Source of the DNA: Treponema sp.
GTDB lineage: Bacteria; Spirochaetota; Spirochaetia; Treponematales; Treponemataceae
Assembly: GCA_017622055.1 (NCBI GenBank)
Contig: JAGARY010000051.1
Location: forward strand, 1-8,472
Length of the DNA stretch: 8,472 nt
Direction of reading: 5' to 3'
Of this stretch, positions 1-5,674 are shown piece by piece. Position numbers and translations under genes: made by a program. The notes under the pieces were generated by a model, which was not told the DNA's origin, ran no database searches, and saw nothing but the letters and a program-made list of their open reading frames with translations. Every line of letters begins with the position of its first letter. The stretch's first letter is position 1.

Positions 1-1432
1 AGTCCGCCAATACAGAAATAAGTCCTCTTAATTCAGCGTTGAGGTATATTTTTTGTTTTTCTTCTGATTGGTGATTGTTTTGTCGGATGTTTAGACGTTC
101 GCGGGCTTGATTACGATTCAGAAAATCTCTCTTTACAGCCTCCGGTTTAAGATTGAATGCCTGTGACAATTGATCAAGGCAAGACTCTTTTTGAATATCA
201 GACTGAAGTGAATCAATATATTCAAAAAACTCCAAAGCAGCTTTTGTTTTTCCCTCTGGAGTATCTATAGAATATTTTTCACCCATTCTATTCAAAAGAT
301 AGTCGCAATCCAATATACTGTTTTTTACTTGAGAAGTCAAGTTTTGAGGCCCGTATTTTATCATAATTTCTGCAGGATCTTTTCCACCAGTAAGTTTTAT
401 GATTTTTACAGTAAAATCAAAACGACGAGCCATATAAATCGCTCTTAAAGTTGCGGCTTGCCCAGCGTTGTCTGAATCAAAGGATAATAAAACAGTATCT
501 GCAAATCCACGAATTAATTTTAAGTGTTCTTCTGTTAAAGCTGTTCCTAAAGGTGCAACGGCATAATCTAATCCACATTGATGATATGCAATGCAGTCCA
601 TGTAGCCTTCGCAAAAAATTACAGTTTTGTTAGTTCTGATTGCATTTTTTGCAAAATTAAAAGCGTATAAAGTTTCTCTTTTTCTGTAATGAATTAATTC
701 TGGGGAGTTTAAATATTTACTGTCTTTTGGACCTTGTGGATGTAAAATTCTTCCACCAAATGCAACAACTTTTCCGTTTCTGTTAAAAATTGGAAACATC
801 AATCTATCTGAAAATAAACAAATATCTTTATAATTTTTGCTGAATAATCCTGATTCGTTTAAAAATTCTTCACTAAAATTTTTACCTTTAAGAAACTTTT
901 TTAGCCAATATCTGTCATTTGGAGAATAACCTAATTTAAACTTTTCTATTGTTTCTTCTGTAAGGCCTCGAGCTTTTATATAATCAAATGCAAATTTTCC
1001 TTGTTCTGTTTGAGTTAGCATGTAATGGAATGAAGTTGCAACACCTTCGTACAAATTGATATTTTGTTCAATTTTTGCTTGAGTTTCTTGTTGTTTTTGT
1101 TGATTTTGCCCGCCAGGATTTCCATTGTTATCGTATCTAATTGGAATTCCAGATTTTTTTGCCAAAGTTGTAATTGCATCTGGATATGAAAGATGTTCCA
1201 TTTCCATTGTAAATTTAATAACATCCCCTGCAGCGTGGCATCCAAAACAATAATAAAACTTTTTGTCTGCATCAACTTGGAAAGAAGGTGTTTTTTCGCT
1301 GTGAAAAGGACAACATCCCCACCATTTGTTTCCTGTTTTTCTATCTAATTTTGTGTACTCGCCTATTACACTAATTATATCTGAGACATCTCTTACATTG
1401 TTTATAGTTTCTTGTGATATAAATCCTGACAT
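1..1432 (-). CDS. dnaG: DNA primase DnaG, 3'-truncated by window edge
   Basis: DnaG synthesises the RNA primers that start leading-strand and Okazaki-fragment synthesis, working with the replicative helicase. The reading frame stays open from the ATG at 1432 to the window edge, giving 477 codons of a protein usually near 600 residues; the helicase-binding C-terminal domain is missing only because the window ends. A CHC2 zinc finger is visible (CPFH at 41-44 and CFGC at 62-65, ligands C41, H44, C62, C65). The TOPRIM core has EGYMD (E275) and FDSD (D319, D321), each offset by ten from E. coli E265, D309 and D311. APLGTALT also matches the family. The start lies 3 nt after the mltG stop with no clear Shine-Dalgarno, so translation is probably coupled to mltG. 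It is the last visible gene of the operon read from about 3648. Identification is secure. Confidence 0.97.
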   Translation of the reverse strand, partial: MSGFISQETINNVRDVSDIISVIGEYTKLDRKTGNKWWGCCPFHSEKTPSFQVDADKKFYYCFGCHAAGDVIKFTMEMEHLSYPDAITTLAKKSGIPIRYDNNGNPGGQNQQKQQETQAKIEQNINLYEGVATSFHYMLTQTEQGKFAFDYIKARGLTEETIEKFKLGYSPNDRYWLKKFLKGKNFSEEFLNESGLFSKNYKDICLFSDRLMFPIFNRNGKVVAFGGRILHPQGPKDSKYLNSPELIHYRKRETLYAFNFAKNAIRTNKTVIFCEGYMDCIAYHQCGLDYAVAPLGTALTEEHLKLIRGFADTVLLSFDSDNAGQAATLRAIYMARRFDFTVKIIKLTGGKDPAEIMIKYGPQNLTSQVKNSILDCDYLLNRMGEKYSIDTPEGKTKAALEFFEYIDSLQSDIQKESCLDQLSQAFNLKPEAVKRDFLNRNQARERLNIRQNNHQSEEKQKIYLNAELRGLISVLAD

Positions 1433-1435
1433 AAA

Positions 1436-2467
1436 TTAATGATTTGTTTTATGTTCTTCAAAAGTTTCTGTAAATACATGTGTACCTTTTTTTTCATCTT
1501 TTACTTGGAAGAAAAAATATGAGGTTTTTGGTGTATTTATAACTGCGTCTAATGCTGTTAATCCTGGATTTGAAATTGGTCCCGGAGTTAAACCAGCCCA
1601 TTTATATGTGTTGTATGGATTATCTATTTTTGTATCTTTTGTTAAAATTCTGTTTGGATGAGGTTTTCCTTGAATTTCTGTTATGATATAAACGATTGTT
1701 GCACAAGAATATAATCCAATATTGTGTCTTATTCTATTTTTGAATACGCTGGCAATTAATGGAGCTTCTTCTTTTACTTTATATTCTTTTTCAACAATAG
1801 AAGCCAAAGTAACAATTTCAAACAATTCTTCTGGTGTTTTTTCTGCATAATTTGGAATTGATTTTAGATTTTCTATAAAATTTTCAATAAAGTGTTCTAC
1901 AATAAAATCAGATTCCATATTTACGTTTAAATAATATGTATCTGGGAATAAATAACCTTCGCAAGTTGTTCCTGGAATGTTGTATTTTTGAAGAATTGTT
2001 TCTGATGAACAAGATTTAATAAAATCACTTGCAGAGCAGATTCTGTTTTCTTCCAAAATTTTTGCAATTGCTGAAATTGTTAATCCTTCTGGAATGCTAA
2101 CTTTTTGATATTCTTGTTTTCCAGATGATAATTCAGCAAATATTTGTGCTATGTTCATATTTGGGGAAAGATAATAAGTTCCACTTTTTAATGAAAAATT
2201 TGTATCAGAACCTTTTAATGGAATTAAAAAGTTCATTAAAGCTGGTTTTCTTGCCAAAATGTAACAAATCTTTTCATTTTTAATTAAGTTGTTCTCTTTT
2301 AATTTGTTGATTATTGATTGTGTTGATTCCCCATATTGAATTTCAATTTTTACAGTTTCTGTATTTTCTTCATTTGAAAATGGCAACACTTGGCTACATA
2401 GAAAGATGTATCCAACTGCTAGGATTAATAAAAATAATAACGGGATGAATAATAATTTCTTTTTCAT
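1436..2467 (-). CDS. mltG: Endolytic murein transglycosylase MltG (YceG family)
   Basis: MltG is an inner-membrane lytic transglycosylase that cuts nascent glycan strands inside the chain and is thought to act as a terminase for peptidoglycan polymerisation. The 343-aa product matches family length. Residues 4-24 form a membrane anchor after a short MKKK stretch, followed by a LysM-like region (about 37-115) and the YceG catalytic domain. The catalytic motif is LASIVEKE (221-228), with E226 as the likely catalytic Glu by correspondence with E. coli E218. The family signatures NPYNTYKWAGLTPGPISNPG and GTHVF (328-332) are present. One segment, LYSCATIVY (252-260), differs from the usual LQSDPTVIY. 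Its ATG overlaps the stop of the upstream 70-aa gene as ATGA, and AGAGG lies about 16 nt upstream, too far to be typical, so translational coupling is likely. dnaG follows after 3 nt. Confidence 0.95.
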   Translation of the reverse strand: MKKKLLFIPLLFLLILAVGYIFLCSQVLPFSNEENTETVKIEIQYGESTQSIINKLKENNLIKNEKICYILARKPALMNFLIPLKGSDTNFSLKSGTYYLSPNMNIAQIFAELSSGKQEYQKVSIPEGLTISAIAKILEENRICSASDFIKSCSSETILQKYNIPGTTCEGYLFPDTYYLNVNMESDFIVEHFIENFIENLKSIPNYAEKTPEELFEIVTLASIVEKEYKVKEEAPLIASVFKNRIRHNIGLYSCATIVYIITEIQGKPHPNRILTKDTKIDNPYNTYKWAGLTPGPISNPGLTALDAVINTPKTSYFFFQVKDEKKGTHVFTETFEEHKTNH

Positions 2468-2676
2468 GAGTAAAAACGTCTAACCTCTTGAATTGACAAA
2501 GAATTATAAACTGAATCTTCTAATGTTTTACAAAAAGTTTCAAGACCTAGAGGAAGTTCATCTTCTTTTACTCTAAGAAATTTTGCAAGTAAAAACAATT
2601 CCTTTTTTGTAAAATTATATGTGAGAACTTCTATATCTTCATTTGATATTAGATTTTGATTTTCTGTTTGTGTCAT
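2464..2676 (-). CDS. Small conserved-looking protein of unknown function (70 aa)
   Basis: I do not recognise a family. The product is short, acidic at the N-terminus and soluble, with no membrane segment or Cys/His metal motif. Predicted helices cover about residues 23-40 and 44-66, a compact helical fold of the sort seen in small adaptor or regulatory proteins; this is only an impression. It is very probably real: it lies 6 nt after the hydrolase gene, its TGA overlaps the mltG ATG in an ATGA junction, and no other frame there competes. No Shine-Dalgarno is visible before its ATG, so expression probably depends on coupling to the upstream gene. Its place between a hydrolase and mltG suggests a link to envelope or replication functions, but nothing in the sequence shows which. 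Confidence 0.75.
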   Translation of the reverse strand: MTQTENQNLISNEDIEVLTYNFTKKELFLLAKFLRVKEDELPLGLETFCKTLEDSVYNSLSIQEVRRFYS

Positions 2677-2682
2677 AGTTTT

Positions 2683-3618
2683 TTATAATATTATTTCTTG
2701 TGATTCTTTTGCAAGATAGATTTCTACATCAGAATGTTCAATGTATTGAGCATACCAACGAGCTGCCTGCAAAATAGAATTTAGTTTTTTATCATCGTAT
2801 GTTGGTTCGTGATGAAATAAATATAACTTTTTTATGCCCCAATGTATAGCAAAATCTACTGCATAACAAAAAGCGGAATGTCCCCAATTTTGTTTTCTAC
2901 TAGCTTCTTCAACTGTGTATTGAGAATCTAAAACTATACAATCTGCATCTTTAAAAACCATTTCTGTTTCTGGTGTTTTAGAAAAATCTGATGATTTTAA
3001 TTCAACATCTGTAGCATAAACAAATTTTTTGTTGTCTTTTATAAATGTATAACTATATGAACAACCAGGATGAGACATTTTGCAACAACAAACTTTTATG
3101 TTATCAATATAAAAATACTCACCTGGGATGATTTTGTTAAAATTTAATGTTGATTTTAAAGTGTTGAATGGAACTGGGTAGTAAGGATGTTTCATTTGTT
3201 CTTTTAAAATCTCTTTTGAATTTTCAACTGGAGAAAAAAAGTTGATTGTTGTATCTGGATTGTAAATTGGGTCAAAAAATGGCAAACCTTGGATGTGATC
3301 CCAATGGAAATGGGAAAAAAGTAAATTATATTTGTTATTTTCTGGGAGTTCTTGAGATTTACCTAAAAGTCTAATTCCTGTTCCTGCGTCTAAAATTATT
3401 TCAGTGTTATCTGATTTTATTTCTACGCAAGGTGTGTTACCACCAGTTGTTCCAAAAATCCATGATGGTAAATTTGAAACAAATTTAGCCCTTGAATCTT
3501 CTGATTGTAAATCTTCAGGTGTTGCTCTTTGAATGGCAGCCATGATTTTTGATTGAATCTGTTGTGGTGTAATTGGAGTTGGTAGTGAACCTCTTACTCC
3601 CCAAAATTGAATTTTCAC
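2683..3618 (-). CDS. Metallo-beta-lactamase-fold metal-dependent hydrolase
   Basis: This 311-aa cytoplasmic protein has no signal peptide and belongs to the MBL superfamily, in the general PhnP/RNase Z-like style. The fold starts with MKIQFWGVRGSLPTP and continues through GGNTPCVEI (59-67) and ILDAGTGIRLLG (75-86). Metal ligands are clear: HFHWDH at 103-108 (H103, H105, D107, H108), H183 in SHPG, D204 in YATD and H269/H270 in LFHHEPTYDD. A HxHxDH site normally binds two metal ions, often Zn, for phosphodiester or similar hydrolysis. The substrate cannot be read from the sequence; cyclic nucleotide, RNA or a phosphonate ester are all possible. The start is GTG, chosen because AAGGGG sits 5 nt upstream and the protein begins in register with the family. 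It is the first gene of the operon leading to mltG and dnaG. Confidence 0.88.
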   Translation of the reverse strand: MKIQFWGVRGSLPTPITPQQIQSKIMAAIQRATPEDLQSEDSRAKFVSNLPSWIFGTTGGNTPCVEIKSDNTEIILDAGTGIRLLGKSQELPENNKYNLLFSHFHWDHIQGLPFFDPIYNPDTTINFFSPVENSKEILKEQMKHPYYPVPFNTLKSTLNFNKIIPGEYFYIDNIKVCCCKMSHPGCSYSYTFIKDNKKFVYATDVELKSSDFSKTPETEMVFKDADCIVLDSQYTVEEASRKQNWGHSAFCYAVDFAIHWGIKKLYLFHHEPTYDDKKLNSILQAARWYAQYIEHSDVEIYLAKESQEIIL

Positions 3619-3623
3619 AATTT

Positions 3624-3629
3624 CCCCTT
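3624..3629 (-). promoter_or_regulatory. Shine-Dalgarno that fixes the GTG start of the hydrolase
   Basis: On the minus strand AAGGGG stands 5 nt before the GTG at 3618. It is the best ribosome binding site in this operon and supports the GTG as the true start. The following genes lack good sites, in keeping with translational coupling. Confidence 0.75.
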
Positions 3630-3654
3630 TTAACCCATAAAAAAAAATTAATTA

Positions 3655-3683
3655 ATTTTAAACTATGGATAAGAAATTGTCAA
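3655..3683 (-). promoter_or_regulatory. Sigma-70-type promoter of the hydrolase-mltG-dnaG operon
   Basis: On the minus strand TTGACA (3683 to 3678) and TAAAAT (3660 to 3655) are separated by 17 nt. Transcription would begin near 3648, leaving a leader of about 30 nt with a T-run and the AAGGGG ribosome binding site. This is the only strong promoter I see for the four minus-strand genes below it. Seen by consensus match only. Confidence 0.75.
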
Positions 3684-3708
3684 ATAGATTATGGAGAAGT
3701 TAGGATTT

Positions 3709-3777
3709 ATTTATTACAAATCGTAAAAACGGACGAGTCAAGGCCTTGAGCAAAGCGTGCCTTGACCGTACGTATTT
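3709..3777 (+). repeat. Structured intergenic repeat, copy A
   Basis: This 69-nt element matches copy B at 6911-6979 in 61 positions. It can form two hairpins. The first is ATTT/AAAT around the loop ATTAC (3709-3721). The second is long and imperfect: AAA/TTT, ACG/CGT (3729-3731 with 3771-3773), a G-A mismatch, ACG/CGT (3733-3735 with 3767-3769), an unpaired A at 3736, then an 8-bp stem GTCAAGGC/GCCTTGAC (3737-3744 with 3759-3766). The 14-nt apical loop contains GCAAAGC. The element sits between the tRNA terminator and the promoter of the dnaG operon, probably outside any transcript, with the neighbouring genes running opposite to the orientation written here. It may be a REP- or MITE-like element, a protein-binding site or a bidirectional terminator. 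Confidence 0.85.
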
Positions 3778-3781
3778 GGGC

Positions 3782-3810
3782 AAAAAAAAAGAGTTAGAAA
3801 CCTAACTCTT
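3782..3810 (-). terminator. Intrinsic terminator after the tRNA genes
   Basis: On the minus strand a 9-bp stem (AAGAGTTAG with CTAACTCTT) closes a GTTT loop at 3810-3789 and runs straight into T residues to 3782. It lies 8 nt after the tRNA-Tyr 3' end and is a classic rho-independent terminator for the Thr-Tyr tRNA transcript. Confidence 0.9.
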
Positions 3811-3818
3811 ACTTTTAA

Positions 3819-3899
3819 TGGGGAGTGTAGGACTCGAACCTACGGAGGGAAACCCGAGGGATTTACAGTCCCTTGCAATTGCCGCTATGCGAACTCCCC
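3819..3899 (-). tRNA. tRNA-Tyr (anticodon GUA)
   Basis: This class II tRNA of 81 nt has acceptor stem GGGGAGT/ACTCCCC with discriminator A. The D-arm is GCA/TGC, and the 5-bp anticodon stem AGGGA/TCCCT carries the loop CTGTAAA with anticodon GUA at 3866-3864. The 13-nt variable arm has a GGG/CCC stem, as expected for bacterial tRNA-Tyr. The T-arm GTAGG/CCTAC has the loop TTCGAGT. No CCA is encoded: ATTAA follows the acceptor stem. It lies 8 nt after tRNA-Thr and shares its promoter and terminator. The gene order Thr(UGU)-Tyr(GUA) is also that of the E. coli thrU-tyrU cluster. Confidence 0.97.
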
Positions 3900-3907
3900 A
3901 GAAATTA

Positions 3908-3980
3908 AGCTGCTTGTAGGGTTCGGACCCACGACCCCGAGATTACAAATCACGTGCTCTACCAGCTGAGCTAAAGCAGC
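3908..3980 (-). tRNA. tRNA-Thr (anticodon UGU), with atypical residues
   Basis: A 73-nt tRNA reads threonine ACA codons through anticodon UGU (3947-3945). Acceptor stem GCTGCTT/AAGCAGC is perfect, with discriminator U and no encoded CCA. The D-arm GCTC/GAGC with loop AGCTGGTA is normal. Two features are odd. The anticodon stem CGTGA/TCTCG has a U29-U41 mismatch (3952 with 3940). The T-loop is TCCGAAC, placing C at position 55 (3926) where nearly all elongator tRNAs have U, which becomes pseudouridine. The T-stem GTGGG/CCTAC includes a G51-U63 wobble. The position, promoter and overall cloverleaf argue that it is expressed, but function should not be assumed. Confidence 0.92.
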
Positions 3981-3989
3981 ATTTCTGTT

Positions 3990-4007
3990 GTTCGTTGTTT
4001 GTCGAAC
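3990..4007 (-). other. Small hairpin in the tRNA transcript leader
   Basis: On the minus strand GTTCG and CGAAC form a 5-bp stem around the 8-nt loop ACAAACAA, ending 9 nt before the 5' end of tRNA-Thr. It falls at the predicted start of the transcript and could affect 5' processing or stability. Five base pairs can arise by chance, so this is weak. Confidence 0.35.
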
Positions 4008-4015
4008 GTGATGTT

Positions 4016-4044
4016 ATATTATACTTTTCATTAAAAAGTGTCAA
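4016..4044 (-). promoter_or_regulatory. Strong promoter of the tRNA-Thr-Tyr unit
   Basis: On the minus strand a perfect TTGACA (4044 to 4039) is followed after 17 nt by TAATAT (4021 to 4016). An overlapping perfect TATAAT (4023 to 4018) has a 15-nt spacer. Transcription would start near 4008, about 28 nt before tRNA-Thr. A near-consensus promoter suits a stable RNA gene. No GC-rich discriminator stands out. Confidence 0.8.
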
Positions 4045-4073
4045 CACCTAAAATCAAAAAAAATTAAAAAAAA

Positions 4074-5672
4074 TCACTTTTTTTCAAATAATTTTAAGTA
4101 TTTATTTTTGATTACTTTTTTCCATGAATATTCATTTTCTACTGTTGTGGCAGCTGTTTTAATCATTTTGTTAATTAATTTTGGGTTATACATTTTTATT
4201 GCCACTACTTCCGAAAGTTTTGCAATTAATGATAATTGAGTGTTTTGCGAATAAAGGAATCCTGTTTTGTTATTTTTGATTTTATTTAATCCACCAGTTT
4301 TATGTGCAATTGGAAGTGTTCCAAAAATCTGACCAATAAAATCTTCAAGTCCGCAAGGTTCAAAATAACTTGGTAAAACAATAAAATCGCAAATTGCAGT
4401 AGAAAGTCTTACACAAGCTTTGTTGTAGCCATTTAGATATAAAACTTTTCCTTTGTGTTTTTCAGAAAGATTTATAAGTTCATTTTCTAAAGAAAGTTCT
4501 CCCTGCCCTGCAATTATGAATCTTACATTTTCAAAATTATTTAAAATTGTTGGAATGCTTTGATTTAATACTGCAATTCCTTTTTGAGTTGTAATTCTTC
4601 CGTGGTATGCAATGTAGATTAAATTTTCACAATCTTTCAAAGAATCATTTAGTTCACCAAAAATCTTTATATCATCAAACAAAGACGCTTTTGATGAAGA
4701 TTCCGAGGCCTTTTTTATTTGTTCCAAAAAATATTTTCTGTTTTCAATTTTGCCTTCAAGTTTTCCATTTTTTGGAGAATAAGAAAATGGCAACAAAGAA
4801 ACATTTGTGTCTTCTGGATTGTAGCGGTCTGCATCAATTCCGTTTGTAATTCCTGCAATTTGAATGTTTCTTTCATTAAAAATTGAAGAAAGGCCTTCTG
4901 TGCTTGCGTAATTGTGTGGATCTATTAATTCTTTTGCATATTCTTCAGAAACTGTTGTTAAAATTGCCCCCGATTCGTTAGCAAGTAAAAATGGTTCAAC
5001 TTTTCCATTATTTTGTGCTTTTTCTAAAATTATGCGAGGAAGGTTTGTGTACCATTGGGCTTCATCAATGTTATTAAAATAATGATGATATGCAGGACCA
5101 GCGTTGTGAATTGTTACAAAAAATCGTGTTTTTGTGTTTGCTACAACTGATGCACTTCTGTTTTTGACTAGTGAAGGAATGCAGGCTGTAGAAGCATCTT
5201 GGCAATGAACAATATCTGGCAATTGAGACTTGTTTTTTTGCTCAAAAATAATTTTATAATATTGAGCCACAGCTTTTTGAAACAAAACATCTAAAAATAA
5301 AGAATCTGTGTGTCCATGTCCTTTTATATGTTCTGGATTTTGATTTTGTTCATTTGCTGTGTAAGTATAAATTCCTTCTTTTTCTGCAAAAGATGGATGA
5401 TTTACAAAAATTACATTAAAGTTTCCCTCTTTAAAAATGCCTTTTGAATATGTAATTTTTTGATTTGAATTACACAAAGCAACTTCAGTTGTTAAAAAAT
5501 CAGGTTGAAAATCTTGAATATAATCAAAAGTTGTACATTTGTATGAAGGAATAAAAAGTGTTACAGAATGTTTTAATAATGAAAATTCTTTACACAAAGA
5601 ATAAGTAACATTTTTTACTCCCCCAGCCTCTGAAATTTCTGCACATTCTCTACTAGCAATCCAAAGTTTCAT
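4074..5672 (-). CDS. glgA: Glycogen synthase, GlgA-type (GT5 family)
   Basis: GlgA transfers glucose from ADP-glucose to the non-reducing end of a growing alpha-1,4-glucan in the cytoplasm. The 532-aa product has two Rossmann-like halves and is somewhat longer than E. coli GlgA (477 aa). Family landmarks are HCQD (156-159), TIHNAG (187-192), GITNGID (274-280), GRITTQKG (358-365, with R359 and K364 matching E. coli R300 and K305), PSYFEPCGLEDF (434-445, E438 matching E377) and GTLPIAHKTGGL (451-462). The N-terminal ADP-glucose motif is altered: the family's KTGGL reads EAGGV here, putting Glu at position 15 in place of Lys15, and N21 in place of Asp21. A good GGGGAA ribosome site lies 8 nt before the ATG. 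The gene follows its membrane-protein partner by 2 nt. No GC-rich terminator follows it, so some read-through into the tRNA unit is possible. Confidence 0.9.
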   Translation of the reverse strand: MKLWIASRECAEISEAGGVKNVTYSLCKEFSLLKHSVTLFIPSYKCTTFDYIQDFQPDFLTTEVALCNSNQKITYSKGIFKEGNFNVIFVNHPSFAEKEGIYTYTANEQNQNPEHIKGHGHTDSLFLDVLFQKAVAQYYKIIFEQKNKSQLPDIVHCQDASTACIPSLVKNRSASVVANTKTRFFVTIHNAGPAYHHYFNNIDEAQWYTNLPRIILEKAQNNGKVEPFLLANESGAILTTVSEEYAKELIDPHNYASTEGLSSIFNERNIQIAGITNGIDADRYNPEDTNVSLLPFSYSPKNGKLEGKIENRKYFLEQIKKASESSSKASLFDDIKIFGELNDSLKDCENLIYIAYHGRITTQKGIAVLNQSIPTILNNFENVRFIIAGQGELSLENELINLSEKHKGKVLYLNGYNKACVRLSTAICDFIVLPSYFEPCGLEDFIGQIFGTLPIAHKTGGLNKIKNNKTGFLYSQNTQLSLIAKLSEVVAIKMYNPKLINKMIKTAATTVENEYSWKKVIKNKYLKLFEKK

Positions 5673-5674
5673 TT

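Noticed and set aside
451..633. 60-aa plus-strand open frame
   Set aside because: It lies wholly antisense to dnaG codons that carry the TOPRIM motifs, with no ribosome site or recognisable protein features.
1015..1275. 86-aa minus-strand open frame
   Set aside because: Out-of-frame shadow of the dnaG N-terminal region, whose zinc-finger frame is clearly the coding one.
3684..4044. Integration site or mobile element at the tRNA genes
   Set aside because: No integrase, no duplicated tRNA 3' end and no phage-like genes lie nearby within the window.
4067..4084. A7-TCAC-T7 hairpin at the end of glgA as a terminator
   Set aside because: The stem is pure A-T and overlaps the lysine codons and stop of glgA. 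In such AT-rich DNA this is expected by chance, so I did not list it as a terminator.
4607..4849. 80-aa plus-strand open frame
   Set aside because: Antisense to the conserved body of glgA; composition is typical of a shadow frame.
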